A stretch of DNA of 64,000 bases from an uncultured Peptococcaceae bacterium (GTDB lineage: Bacteria; Bacillota; Dehalobacteriia; UBA4068; UBA4997), in assembly GCA_947625705.1 (NCBI GenBank), contig CANQPG010000002.1:77119-141118 (forward strand), read 5' to 3'. Of the stretch, positions 19,757-30,021 are shown one piece after another. Within the stretch, counting starts at the first letter, position 1. Each line of letters opens with the position of its first letter. The translations under genes and the position numbers were made by a program. Under the pieces are notes generated by a model. It was given only the letters and a program-made list of their open reading frames with translations, was not told the origin of the DNA and did not search any database.

Positions 19757-21328
19757 CTAGTCTGCACACACGCGCAAAAAATCCGTCACTAACGGGTGCG
19801 GACGCTCAGGGTGGGAAATAAATTCCGGGTGATACTGGCACGCCACAAACCACTTATGCGCGGGGATCTCGGCAATCTCCACAAAGCCGCCCTCCGCCGA
19901 ACGTCCGGAAAGCGTTAACCCGGCCGCCGCCAGCTCCGCTTCCACATCTTCTTTCAATACGTAACGGTGGCGGTGACGCTCCAAAATTTCCGGTTGGCCA
20001 TAGATCTGCGCCGCCCGGCTGCCCTCGGCGAGCGTCACTCCGGAGAGACCGCTTTCCAATGTTCCGCCCTGCTTGGCCTGACCCCGCGCGTCAAACAGCA
20101 CGTCAGCCTGGCCGCTTTCCGGCATAGCGGCGGGTATCTGCGCCACATTGCGGGCAAACTCCACTACGGCGGCGTGCATGCCCATACCGAGCGCCAGCAG
20201 CGGCACATCATGCGTCCGCGCATAGCCCGCGGCGGCGATCATGCCGTCTGCCCCGCGCGTGCCGAAGCCGTCGGGTATCACCACGCCCGCGTAGCCGGCA
20301 AGCATATCCGCCGCGTTATCCGCCGTGATATCCTGCGCGGCCAGCATTTCCACCTCGGCCGAAAGCCCCAGATTGATGGCGCAGTGGTGCAGCGCCTCCA
20401 CCAGACTGATGTAAGCGTCGGGCAGCGCCGTGTATTTGCCGACCAGCGCCAGCTTCACCACCTTATTATTAGCCAAAGAGCGCTGATAAAATTCCTCCCA
20501 GCCGTTAATATCGGCCTCCGCCGGCGCCAGACCGAGCTTTTCGGCCACGATTTTATCCAGCCCCTGCCGGTGCAGGCTTAAGGGGAGCTCATACACATTG
20601 TCGGTGTAAAGCTGCTGGATCACCGCCTGCTTGTCGATATCGCAGAACAGCGAAATTTTGCCCACCGCGCCCGCGTCCAGCTCCACCTCGGTGCGGCAGA
20701 CAATAACGTCGGGCTGGATACCGAGGCTTCTGAGCGTCTTCACGCTGTGCTGCACGGGCTTGGTCTTGGCCTCGCCCGCCACGTGCAGATACGGCACCAG
20801 CGCCACATGCACGAACAGCGTGTTCTCGCGCCCCAGATCGCGCCGCATTTGGCGGATCGTTTCCAGAAACGCCAGCGACTCGATATCGCCCACCACGCCG
20901 CCGATCTCCACGATGATCACGTCAAACGCCCAATCGGCCAGATCGTTGGTGATGGTGCGCTTGATCTCGTTGGTGACGTGGGGAATGACCTGAACCGTGT
21001 TGCCGCCGAAATCGCCCGCCCGTTCGCGGTCGAGGATACGGCGGTAAATGCGCCCCAGCGTCGAGCAGGCGCGCCCGGAAAGGCTCACGTTCATAAAACG
21101 CTCGTAATGCCCCAGCGCCAGATCGGTCTCCATGCCGTCGTTGGTGACGAAAACCTCGCCGTGCTGATACGGGTTCATCAGCCCGTTATCGGTGTTGAAA
21201 TAGGTGTCCAGCCGCAGCACGCCAACCTTCAGCCCGCGCCCTTTCAGCAGCTTGCCGAGTGACGCCGCCGTCAGCCCCTTGCCCAGCGAGGAGACCACCC
21301 CGCCGGTGAAAAAGATGTATTTTGTCAT
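19757..21328 (-). CDS. pyrG: CTP synthase homologue with substituted active-site residues
   Basis: MTKYIFFTGGVVSSLGKGLTAASLGKLLKGRGLKV, KTKPVQHSVK, CQYHPEF; but GATase motif reads LLALGMGMH instead of (G)ICLGMQ and synthase motif reads ETDLALGHYERF instead of ETDLDLGHYERF. Confidence 0.9.
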   Translation of the reverse strand: MTKYIFFTGGVVSSLGKGLTAASLGKLLKGRGLKVGVLRLDTYFNTDNGLMNPYQHGEVFVTNDGMETDLALGHYERFMNVSLSGRACSTLGRIYRRILDRERAGDFGGNTVQVIPHVTNEIKRTITNDLADWAFDVIIVEIGGVVGDIESLAFLETIRQMRRDLGRENTLFVHVALVPYLHVAGEAKTKPVQHSVKTLRSLGIQPDVIVCRTEVELDAGAVGKISLFCDIDKQAVIQQLYTDNVYELPLSLHRQGLDKIVAEKLGLAPAEADINGWEEFYQRSLANNKVVKLALVGKYTALPDAYISLVEALHHCAINLGLSAEVEMLAAQDITADNAADMLAGYAGVVIPDGFGTRGADGMIAAAGYARTHDVPLLALGMGMHAAVVEFARNVAQIPAAMPESGQADVLFDARGQAKQGGTLESGLSGVTLAEGSRAAQIYGQPEILERHRHRYVLKEDVEAELAAAGLTLSGRSAEGGFVEIAEIPAHKWFVACQYHPEFISHPERPHPLVTDFLRVCAD

Positions 21329-21400
21329 CGCCTTACCCTCAAAAGCTATCCCAATATATTCAACCGCTGATCTATCCCAATATAATTCCCTTTGTAAGCG

Positions 21401-23089
21401 TCACATCTTCTGCGGGGCGGAAACGCCGAGCAGCGAGAGGCATTTCGCCACCGCGTCCGCCGTCACCCGGCAGAGCCAGAGCCGCGCCGCCTGCAAATCA
21501 GCGTCCACCCCCAGCACCCGGCAGGCGCCGTAAAAGCTGTGGAACAGGGCGGAAAGCTCCATCACATAGGCCGCGATACGGTGGGGAGCCTCCTGCGCCG
21601 CCGCCTGGGCAATCTCGTCCGGCAGCTCCAAAAGGCGCCGCAGCAGATCGCGCTCCGCTTCCTCCGTCAAAAGGCCGAAGTTGACGTCCGCCGCGTCGGC
21701 AAGCGATATCCCCTGCTCCGCCGCCTGATTGATAATGCTGTTGATCCGCGCGTGGGCATACTGCACATAATAGACCGGGTTGTCCATCGACTGGCTTTTG
21801 GCCAAGTCGAGGTCAAAATCCATCTGGCTGTCCGCCGAACGCATCACGAAGAAGAAACGCGCCGCGTCTTTCCCCACCTCGTCCAGCAGCTCCTCCAACG
21901 TCACATAAGTGCCCGCCCGCTTGGACATACGCATGATCTCGCCACCGGAGAACAAACGCACCAGCTGCATTAAAATGATCTCCAATTCCTCGGCGGGGTA
22001 GCCCAAAGCCGCAAGCGCCGCCTTGAGCCGCGCCACATGGCCGTGGTGATCCGCCCCCCAGATGTTGATCAGCCGCGTAAAGCCGCGCTGAAACTTGTTC
22101 TTATGATAGGCAATATCCGCCGCGTAATAGGTCGGTATGCCGTTGGCGCGCACCAGCACCTCCGGTTTTTCGCAGCCGAATTTGTCCGCCGCAAACCACA
22201 GCGCCCCGTCCTGCTCCAAAACATTGCCGTCCGCCTTAAGCTGCTGCACCGCGCCCATCACTTCGTCGGCGTCGTGCAGCGTCTGCTCGCTGAACCACAC
22301 GTCATATTCCACGCCGTAATGCGCCAGCGCCTCTTTGATCGCGCCGATCTTCTTGGCGAGAGCATAGCGGGTCAATTCCTGCTGCCGTTCCGCCGCCGGG
22401 GCAGCCAGCAGCTTATCCCCCTCCGCCGCGATATACTCCTTAACGGTGGCGATGATATCCTCGCCGTGATAGCCGTCCTCCGGGAACGGCACGTCCTGCC
22501 CAAACTGCTGCAAATAACGCGCCTCCAGCGAGAGGCCGAAGTTTTCAATTTGCTTGCCCGCGTCGTTGATGTAATACTCGCGGGTCACGCTGTAACCCGC
22601 CGCCTGCATGATGTTGGCCAGGCTGTCGCCGATAGCCGCGCCGCGCGCGTTCCCCAGGTGCAGCTCGCCGGTCGGGTTGGCCGAAACAAACTCAACATTC
22701 ACCTTTTGGCCGCCGCCCGCGTCGCTCTCGCCGAAGTGTTTGCCCTGCGCCGCCGCGTCCGCCAGCCCGTCGGTCAGCCAGTGCGCCTGCATACGGAAGT
22801 TGATGAAGCCCGCCCCGGCAATTTCGACGTTTTCCACAAACTTCGGCGTTTCTTCCTTATATAAATGCGCCAAAATGGCCTCGGCAATCTTCCGGGGCGG
22901 CATTTTGGCCTGCCGCGCCAGCAGCATGGCCAGATTGGCCGCAAAATCGCCGTGCGCCTTTTCGCGCGGGCGTTCGATGACAAAATCCGGCAGTGTTTCA
23001 AAGGATATCTCACCTGCCGCGCGGGCTCTTTCCGCCGCCTGCGTCAAATCCAGTCTCAGCTCCCGCCGCGTTTCCTCCAACCAGTTCAT
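21401..23089 (-). CDS. argS: Arginyl-tRNA synthetase
   Basis: VEFVSANPTGELHLGNARGAAIGDSLANI (HIGH-like); C-terminal anticodon-binding DALR-type domain. Confidence 0.97.
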   Translation of the reverse strand: MNWLEETRRELRLDLTQAAERARAAGEISFETLPDFVIERPREKAHGDFAANLAMLLARQAKMPPRKIAEAILAHLYKEETPKFVENVEIAGAGFINFRMQAHWLTDGLADAAAQGKHFGESDAGGGQKVNVEFVSANPTGELHLGNARGAAIGDSLANIMQAAGYSVTREYYINDAGKQIENFGLSLEARYLQQFGQDVPFPEDGYHGEDIIATVKEYIAAEGDKLLAAPAAERQQELTRYALAKKIGAIKEALAHYGVEYDVWFSEQTLHDADEVMGAVQQLKADGNVLEQDGALWFAADKFGCEKPEVLVRANGIPTYYAADIAYHKNKFQRGFTRLINIWGADHHGHVARLKAALAALGYPAEELEIILMQLVRLFSGGEIMRMSKRAGTYVTLEELLDEVGKDAARFFFVMRSADSQMDFDLDLAKSQSMDNPVYYVQYAHARINSIINQAAEQGISLADAADVNFGLLTEEAERDLLRRLLELPDEIAQAAAQEAPHRIAAYVMELSALFHSFYGACRVLGVDADLQAARLWLCRVTADAVAKCLSLLGVSAPQKM

Positions 23090-23589
23090 CGCATATCCTC
23101 CTGTCTGCCGGGGGCAAAGCCCAGCCCGGCCACGTCCCGCTTCTCGCGCGGGAAGTCGATCTCCTTATCCTGAATAAACAGCGTCACCGTACCGGAAACG
23201 ATCAGCTCGCCTTTGTCGTCGGTCACGTCCACGGTGTAAATGCCCAGGTGCTTGCCGCGGTTTTTCTCCTTGGCCTCGGCGCGCAGCGTGCCGCCGCTGC
23301 AGGTGGTGTGATAATTCATCGAAAGCTGCTCCGGCGTCACAAAATAGCCGTAAGACATCGCCGCCTTGCCCGCCGCCTGCCCCACCATGGTGGCCAGCCA
23401 GCCGCCGTGGACGTTGCCTTGCACATTCAAATGCCGGGGCAGCAGCGGCATAACCATCGTGGCAAAGCCGGGTCCCAAATCCACCAGCTCAATGCCGTCG
23501 GAATAGTAAGCGTTCTCGTTTTCGTTAATATACTCGATCTTCGTCGCCCAATCCGCGTCCTTAAACGCCGGGCGCAGTGCTTCCGCCAT
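23086..23589 (-). CDS. PaaI-family hotdog thioesterase
   Basis: NVQGNVHGGWLATMVGQAAGKAAMSYG..; start likely at MAEALRP. Confidence 0.85.
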   Translation of the reverse strand: MAEALRPAFKDADWATKIEYINENENAYYSDGIELVDLGPGFATMVMPLLPRHLNVQGNVHGGWLATMVGQAAGKAAMSYGYFVTPEQLSMNYHTTCSGGTLRAEAKEKNRGKHLGIYTVDVTDDKGELIVSGTVTLFIQDKEIDFPREKRDVAGLGFAPGRQEDMR

Positions 23590-23794
23590 GCGCTTCACCT
23601 CAAAAATGCTTTTTTCACGCCAAAAATGCCCGCAGACGAAAGCAGGCAATTTTACCCTAACCTATTAGATTATAGCAGATATTTCGGCGGCTGTCTATGC
23701 CAAATGCGCCACTTTTGCAAAGCGCACCAAGCAAAAGCGCCCTCCCGCCGCGGCCGATACCGGCTGGCAGGAGAGCGCGTTCAGCAGCCCCGTT

Positions 23795-26353
23795 TTAATA
23801 CAAGTTGAACAAAATCTTGGCAATTTCCGCGCGGGTGATGTTGTCAAGCGGTTTGATGGTGCCGTCCTCATAGCCGCCCACCAGACCCAGCGTCACCAGC
23901 CGCGCCACGTGATCTTTCGCCCAGCCGCTGATCTGGTCGCCGTCGGCAAACGTCTGCTCGCCCGCGGCATATTCCTCGCCCAAAATGCGGCTGATCACGG
24001 CCATCGCCTCCTGGCGGCTGATGTTGTTGCGCGGATAGAAATAAATCGTCCCTTTCACGTCCTCGCCGGTCATAATGCCCGCGTCATAAACCGCGCGGAT
24101 CGCGCCCAGCGCCCAGCCGGGGATATCCGGCCGGTCGGCATACGGCAGGCTGATCGGCTGCGAGGTGTCCAGCTGCAAATAGCGCGCCGCGATCACGGCA
24201 AACTCCGCCCGGGTCAGGTTGCGGCTGGGGTTAAACGTCAGGTTGCCCGCCGCGTCCGTCTCGCCCTGCATCAGGCCGCGCTCCGCAAGGTACGCAATAT
24301 TTTCCGCCGCCCAATGCCCGGCGGGCACGTCGGTATACTTAAGCTCGGCGCTCTTATCCCCCACGGTGAACGTCAGCGACTTGCGGGAACGCTTGCCCGC
24401 CGCGTCACAAGCCGAAAGGGTCAGACGGTGCTGGCCGTCAGCCAGGCCGGATATTTCACAGGTGACGATACCCGTCGCCCAGGCATAGTCAAAATCAACC
24501 GGCTGGCCGTCCAGCGTCAGCGTCAGATCTTCCTTGCCCGGCAGCTCGCCGCCATAGCCCACCGCCACACGGAAGCTGAACGAAGCCGCAGCGCCGCTGG
24601 CCACCTTGGTGGGCAGGTTAACGCCCACAATGGCCGGGCCGTCGCCCGCCGCCTGCTGCAAAACCACCAGCCGCGCCGTGGTATTGCCCGCCTGCGCGAT
24701 GATCTGGCCGGAGGTATCCGTGCCCCCCGCGTGGTAAACGCCGTCTTCGTCGATCATGCCGATATCACCGGATACCGACCACGTCAGCCCCCGGTTATCC
24801 AGCGCCACTGCCTCGCCCTTATAAACGCCGGCGGCGGCAAGCGTCACCTCGTCGCCCGGCAGCACATTGAGAGTGGCAAGCGCCGTGCCGTCGCGCATGA
24901 TTTGCAGCTGGCTGACGGACTTCAAAACGTAAACATTCTGCTCGGCGGCCAAATCACCGCAGATGGCGCGGAAAGTCACCTTGCCCGCCGTATCGCCCGC
25001 CGTTAAGAGAGCAGTATCGTCGCCGGTATCCGCGATCTCCGCGTCGCCCTCCGAAACTTCCCAGTCCACATAATCGGGCAGACTGGCCGTATCCAGCGCG
25101 GCGTTCAGCCCAACGGCGCGCAAAGCCAGCTCCGAACCCGCCAGCAGATAGCGCCGCCCGGCCTCAATTTGCAAAACCTCGGCGTCGCGCCCGGCGTCAC
25201 GGTTATTGATCAGGAAAATGTAGTTGGCGCAAAGGCGCGGCTGCCCGTCCGAGGGGGAATTGACCACGCCGATCTCCCGCCCCAGCCGCTTCACCGACAT
25301 CACGGAGGAGCCGCCGCCGTCCAGGTTAATTGCGTTCACCGCGCCCAGATCGATCATTTCCTGCGCCAGCACGGCGGGGGATAAGCCCACGCTGTAATCG
25401 GCCTGCCGCCCGTCATTTTCCAGGAAGAACATCGAGCCGTCCGCCCGGAAGCCGATCGCCGTTCTGGCCGCCGTGCCGGTGGGGGTGTCGCCCGCCGATA
25501 TCTGTCCGTTCAGCACCAGCTTCTTGCCGCCCACGGCGTAAACGGCCTCTTTCCAGGCCGGGTCGTCGGCGGAAACGGTCAGCGTCACCTCGTCGCCCGC
25601 CGCGAAAATGCCGAGCTTGGTCGCATCTCCCGTGGCCGCAATGGTCAGCACCATCTGGTTGGCCGCAATGGGGGTGGCGCCGGTCTCCTCCCGCACCGAA
25701 ACGACGCGGCAGCGGATCGAGCAGCCGATATACGGGTCAACATCGTCCAGCTTCTCCAGCACCACGTTGGTGCCGGGCTTGTCCAGCCGGGTGTTATCGC
25801 CCCAGTTACGGTCATAAAGGTTCACGGTATAGGAGGAGCGCGTCTTGTTCAAATTCTCCACCGTCACGCCGCCCCGGGGGCCGTTCACGTACATCGTCAG
25901 CACCGGTTTGCCGAAGATATAGCTGCCGTCGACGCGGAAGCCCACGGCATATGCGCCCCCGGCGGAGGTTATCAGCTTCCCGTCCTGCACCACGATACCG
26001 ATGGGAACGCCGCTGTTGGTGTTGAAGAAATCGGCGTTAAAGCCGGCCAGCACGTCATAGCCCAGGTCATTCTTCAGATAATCCGCCACATAGCCGATGG
26101 ACGAGCGGCCGTAAAAGCCCCGGCCAAACGCCACAATGGGAACAACGTCCTCATTCGGCTGGTATTCGATATAATGCAGCCGCTGCACGCCCAGCGAGTT
26201 TTCCGCCGCCGCGTCGTAATACGTCACCCCCGGCCCAAGCGCATACTGCTGCGGGTAAAAATACGCCGCCGTGTATGCCAACGCCGGGCTGGCCGACATC
26301 ACCGCCAGCAGCAGCGCCAGCAGCACCGCCCTGATCTTCGCGTTCCAATGCAT
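23795..26353 (-). CDS. Secreted phosphodiester glycosidase (NAGPA-like) domain protein with Ig-like region and C-terminal SLH repeats
   Basis: Signal peptide MHWNAKIRAVLLALLLAVMSASPALA; NLDGGGSSVM; three SLH units (YTDVPAGHWAAENIAYLAERGLMQG...ITRAEIAKIL). Confidence 0.88.
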   Translation of the reverse strand: MHWNAKIRAVLLALLLAVMSASPALAYTAAYFYPQQYALGPGVTYYDAAAENSLGVQRLHYIEYQPNEDVVPIVAFGRGFYGRSSIGYVADYLKNDLGYDVLAGFNADFFNTNSGVPIGIVVQDGKLITSAGGAYAVGFRVDGSYIFGKPVLTMYVNGPRGGVTVENLNKTRSSYTVNLYDRNWGDNTRLDKPGTNVVLEKLDDVDPYIGCSIRCRVVSVREETGATPIAANQMVLTIAATGDATKLGIFAAGDEVTLTVSADDPAWKEAVYAVGGKKLVLNGQISAGDTPTGTAARTAIGFRADGSMFFLENDGRQADYSVGLSPAVLAQEMIDLGAVNAINLDGGGSSVMSVKRLGREIGVVNSPSDGQPRLCANYIFLINNRDAGRDAEVLQIEAGRRYLLAGSELALRAVGLNAALDTASLPDYVDWEVSEGDAEIADTGDDTALLTAGDTAGKVTFRAICGDLAAEQNVYVLKSVSQLQIMRDGTALATLNVLPGDEVTLAAAGVYKGEAVALDNRGLTWSVSGDIGMIDEDGVYHAGGTDTSGQIIAQAGNTTARLVVLQQAAGDGPAIVGVNLPTKVASGAAASFSFRVAVGYGGELPGKEDLTLTLDGQPVDFDYAWATGIVTCEISGLADGQHRLTLSACDAAGKRSRKSLTFTVGDKSAELKYTDVPAGHWAAENIAYLAERGLMQGETDAAGNLTFNPSRNLTRAEFAVIAARYLQLDTSQPISLPYADRPDIPGWALGAIRAVYDAGIMTGEDVKGTIYFYPRNNISRQEAMAVISRILGEEYAAGEQTFADGDQISGWAKDHVARLVTLGLVGGYEDGTIKPLDNITRAEIAKILFNLY

Positions 26354-26476
26354 GAAATGTTCCTCCTTATACCTATCACCCATTTACTGCCTTAGAGTTT
26401 ATATTATAGCAAAAAAACGCCCGCAAGGAAAGCCCCGCGGCCGTTTTTTCCGCAAATTTCCACAAATTTCCTGCCT

Positions 26477-26737
26477 TTATTGCCCCTCGGCCAAATGCTC
26501 ATACTTCCGTTTGGTGGCCATGCCGCCCCGCAGGTGCCGCTCCGCCTTGTTGTTGGCCAGGATCTCCCGCACCTGCCCGGCCACCACCTCATTCAACAGC
26601 GGCAGCCGCTCGGTCACGTCCTTATGCACCGTGCTTTTGCTGACGCCGAAAACGCCCGCCGTCTGCCGCACGGTCGATTTGCTCTCGATTATGTAATTGC
26701 TGATTTCCAACACGCGCTTCGCGATATATTCCTGCAT
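26477..26737 (-). CDS. spoIIID: Sporulation transcriptional regulator SpoIIID
   Basis: MQEYIAKRVLEISNYIIESKSTVRQTAGVFGVSKSTVHKDVTERLPLLN. Confidence 0.96.
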   Translation of the reverse strand: MQEYIAKRVLEISNYIIESKSTVRQTAGVFGVSKSTVHKDVTERLPLLNEVVAGQVREILANNKAERHLRGGMATKRKYEHLAEGQ

Positions 26738-26814
26738 GAAAATAGCCTCCCCAAGCCTAAACTTTGTTAAAGTCTATGGCCGGAGAGGCTCTTTTATGCC
26801 AGAGGATACGCCTT

Positions 26815-28503
26815 TCAGTTTTGGCCGCAATCCGTACGGCAAAGCGCGTCAAAGCTGCCGTCGCGCACGGCGGCGTAATAGCGGTAGCCGCCCGCAAAAT
26901 TATAGCAATCAAATCCGTGCTGGGTGAGTATTCGGCAGGCAATGTAGCTTCTTAACCCTGCCTGGCACATCACATATACCGGGCGGCTCGCGTCAATTTC
27001 CGCCAAATGCTCCCGGAGGCCGTTCAGCGGTATATTCCGGTCAAAGCCCGCAGCAGCGCCGCGCGCATATTCCTCCGCCGTCCGCACGTCGATCAGCTGC
27101 GCGCCGCCGGCCGCCAGCTCTCGAATATCCTCGTAGAAGAACTGGCGCACCCGCCCATCGAGCACGTTTTCGGCGATCATGCCCGCCATATTGATGGGAT
27201 CGCGCGCCGAGGAATACGGCGGCGCATAGGCCAAGTCGAGATCTTTCAAGTCTCTCACCTTAAGCCCCGCCTGCATGGCCGTGGCCAGCACGTCGATACG
27301 CTTGTCCACGCCCTCAAATCCGACGATCTGCCCGCCCAAAATGCGCTCCGTTTTCGGGTCGAACAGCACCTTCATGTTCAGCACCCGCCCGCCGGGATAA
27401 TAGCCCGCGTGCGAAGCCGGCGAAAGTATCACCTTGGCGTAATCCAGCCCCAGGCGCCCCGCCGCCCGCTCGTTCAGCCCGGTGCAGGCCGCCGTCATCG
27501 CAAACACTTTCAATACGGAAGAACCCGCCGAGCCGGGATATATGCTCGCAATTCCCGCAATGTTATCCGCCGCCACGCGCCCCTCGCGGTTGGCCGGCCC
27601 CGCCAGCGGTATAAATGAAAGCTCACCGGACGCCCGGTTTTTGACCTGCACCGCGTCGCCCACCGCGTAAATGTCCGGGTCGGAAGTCCGCATATGCTCG
27701 TCCACCGCGATAGTACCGTGCACGCCCAATTCCAGCCCGGCTTCCCGTGCCAGCTCATTTTCCGGCTGCACGCCCACGGCCAGCAGCACCATATCCGCGG
27801 GAATTGCCGCACCGCCCGCTGTTCTCACCAGCAAGCCATCCGCTTCCGGTACAAACGCCGCCGCCCGGTCGCCCAGAAGCAGCGTCACGCCCTGCTCCCG
27901 CAAATGCGCGTGCAGAAAGCTCGCCATATCGGCGTCCAGCGGCGTCAAAACCTGTTCGTTCCGCTCGATAATGGCAACGTCCAGCCCCAGGCCGCGCAGG
28001 TTTTCCGCCATTTCCAGCCCGATAAAGCCGCCGCCCACGATAACGGCGGAACGCATACCGGCAGCCGCCGCTTTTGCCCGCAGGCGGAACGTATCCTCCA
28101 CCGTACGCAGGGTATAAACGCGCTCGTCGTCCGCACCGGGGATATCGGGTATCACGGGGCGCGCGCCGGGCGCCAGCACCAGCTTGTCATATGTTTCGGC
28201 AAACTCCCGCCCGCTGTTCAAATCGCGCACCAGCACCTGCTTTTGCGCCCGGTCGATAGCAAGCACCTCGTGCCGCACCCGCGCGTCGATATTAAAGCGC
28301 GCGCGGAAGCTCTGCGGCGTTTGCAGCGTCAGCGCACTCTCCTCGGTTATCGTGCCGCCCACGTAATAGGGCAGACCGCAGTTGGCGTATGACACGTAAC
28401 CCGTCCGCTCGAACATGATAATTTCGGCGTCTTCCTGCAAACGGCGCAGGCGGGCGGCTGCCGAAGCGCCCCCGGCCACCCCGCCGACGATCACAACTTT
28501 CAT
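26815..28503 (-). CDS. CoA-disulfide reductase/NADH oxidase-type FAD enzyme with C-terminal rhodanese domain
   Basis: KVVIVGGVAGGASAAARLRRLQEDAEIIMFERTGYVSYANCGLPYYVGG; rhodanese VYVMCQAGLRSYIACRIL. Confidence 0.94.
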   Translation of the reverse strand: MKVVIVGGVAGGASAAARLRRLQEDAEIIMFERTGYVSYANCGLPYYVGGTITEESALTLQTPQSFRARFNIDARVRHEVLAIDRAQKQVLVRDLNSGREFAETYDKLVLAPGARPVIPDIPGADDERVYTLRTVEDTFRLRAKAAAAGMRSAVIVGGGFIGLEMAENLRGLGLDVAIIERNEQVLTPLDADMASFLHAHLREQGVTLLLGDRAAAFVPEADGLLVRTAGGAAIPADMVLLAVGVQPENELAREAGLELGVHGTIAVDEHMRTSDPDIYAVGDAVQVKNRASGELSFIPLAGPANREGRVAADNIAGIASIYPGSAGSSVLKVFAMTAACTGLNERAAGRLGLDYAKVILSPASHAGYYPGGRVLNMKVLFDPKTERILGGQIVGFEGVDKRIDVLATAMQAGLKVRDLKDLDLAYAPPYSSARDPINMAGMIAENVLDGRVRQFFYEDIRELAAGGAQLIDVRTAEEYARGAAAGFDRNIPLNGLREHLAEIDASRPVYVMCQAGLRSYIACRILTQHGFDCYNFAGGYRYYAAVRDGSFDALCRTDCGQN

Positions 28504-28507
28504 AATC

Positions 28508-29863
28508 TTAAGCCTCCAAAAATGCCTTATACGCCTTGTACGCCTCGTAAATATCGGCCTTGCTGGTCACTTCCCACGGCGCGTGCATGCTCAGCACCGG
28601 CACGCCGCTGTCGATGACCTCCATGCCGTAAAGCGCGAGGATATATGCGATGGTGCCGCCGCCGCCCAGATCGACGCGCCCCAGCTCCGCCGTCTGGTAA
28701 TGCACGTCCGCGTCGTCCATCACGCGGCGGATATAAGCCAGATACTCGGCGTTGGCGTCGTTGCTGCCGGATTTGCCGCGCGCCCCGGTGAACTTGTTGA
28801 ACACCACCCCATGCGCAAGATAAGCCGCGTTCTGCTTCTCAAACGCCGCGGCATAAGCGTGATCATAAGCGGAGCTGACGTCGGAGGAAAGCATTTTGCT
28901 GTCCCGGAGCGCCCGGCGCAGCGCCAGCTCGGAATATTTGCCGCAAAGCTCCAAAACCTCGGCCACCGCGTTTTCAAAGAAATGCGACTGCATACCCGTC
29001 GCGCCCACGCTGCCGATCTCCTCCTTATCCACCAGCAGGCAGCAGGCGGTGCGGCGGATATTTTCCGCTTCCAGCATGGCCAGCAGCGAAGTGTAAGCAC
29101 AGGAACGGTCGTCCTGCCCATATGAGAGGATCATGCTGCCGTCAAAACCGGGCACGGCCTCCAGCTCGGCAGAGATGAAATCCGCCTCCTCGATGTCATA
29201 CTTTTCTTTCAGCAGCCGCAGCACATTGGCGGCCACAGCCTTTTTCTTCTCACCTTTCAGCGGCATATTGCCGACGAGGATATTCAGATCCTCGCCCTCC
29301 ACCACGCGCGCGCCCTTTTTCTCCAGCTGCTCCTGCGCCAGATGGATCAGCAGATCGGTCACGCAGAACACCGGGTCGGCTGCGTCCTCGCCGATCACGA
29401 TATCCACCGCCGTGCCGTCCTTTTTCACCACCGTGCCGTGCAGCGCCAGCGGCAGCGTCACCCACTGGTATTTTTTGATGCCGCCGTAATAGTGCGTGTC
29501 GAGATAGGCCAGCTCACCGTCTTCAAACAGCGGGTTCTGCTTGATATCCAGCCGGGGCGAGTCGATATGCGCCCCCAGGATATTCAAGCCCTTTTCCGGC
29601 CCCTCCGCGCCGATTTGGAACAGCGCCACCGCCTTTTTCATGCAGACGGCGTACACCTTATCGCCCGCCTTAAGGGGCGTGCCCGCCGCCGTTAAATCGG
29701 CCAGGTTACGGTAGCCCGCCGCCTCGGCCTTGGCCACGATGATCCGGGCACATTCCCGCTCGGTCTTGCCGCGGGAAAGAAAATCGCGGTAGCCCGCCGC
29801 CACCCGCTCCAGCTCCTGCATGGCATGCTTGTTATACGACAAAAATGCGTTTTTATTTTCCAT
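28508..29863 (-). CDS. M18 family aminopeptidase
   Basis: LGAHIDSPRLDIKQNPLFEDGELAYLDTHYYGGIKKYQWVTLPLALHG; VDKEEIGSVGATGMQS; start MENKNAF. Confidence 0.94.
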   Translation of the reverse strand: MENKNAFLSYNKHAMQELERVAAGYRDFLSRGKTERECARIIVAKAEAAGYRNLADLTAAGTPLKAGDKVYAVCMKKAVALFQIGAEGPEKGLNILGAHIDSPRLDIKQNPLFEDGELAYLDTHYYGGIKKYQWVTLPLALHGTVVKKDGTAVDIVIGEDAADPVFCVTDLLIHLAQEQLEKKGARVVEGEDLNILVGNMPLKGEKKKAVAANVLRLLKEKYDIEEADFISAELEAVPGFDGSMILSYGQDDRSCAYTSLLAMLEAENIRRTACCLLVDKEEIGSVGATGMQSHFFENAVAEVLELCGKYSELALRRALRDSKMLSSDVSSAYDHAYAAAFEKQNAAYLAHGVVFNKFTGARGKSGSNDANAEYLAYIRRVMDDADVHYQTAELGRVDLGGGGTIAYILALYGMEVIDSGVPVLSMHAPWEVTSKADIYEAYKAYKAFLEA

Positions 29864-30021
29864 TATAATATAACCTCCGTATCCATACCGAAAATTCTGC
29901 TTATTATAATCAGTATAAACGATTTGGCGCAGCAAAACAAGCGCCCCGGCAAATTTTGCCGTCTGCCGCCGCTTGAAAACCCAGTAAATATATGTTATTA
30001 TTAGGCGAAGAGGTGAAAAAT

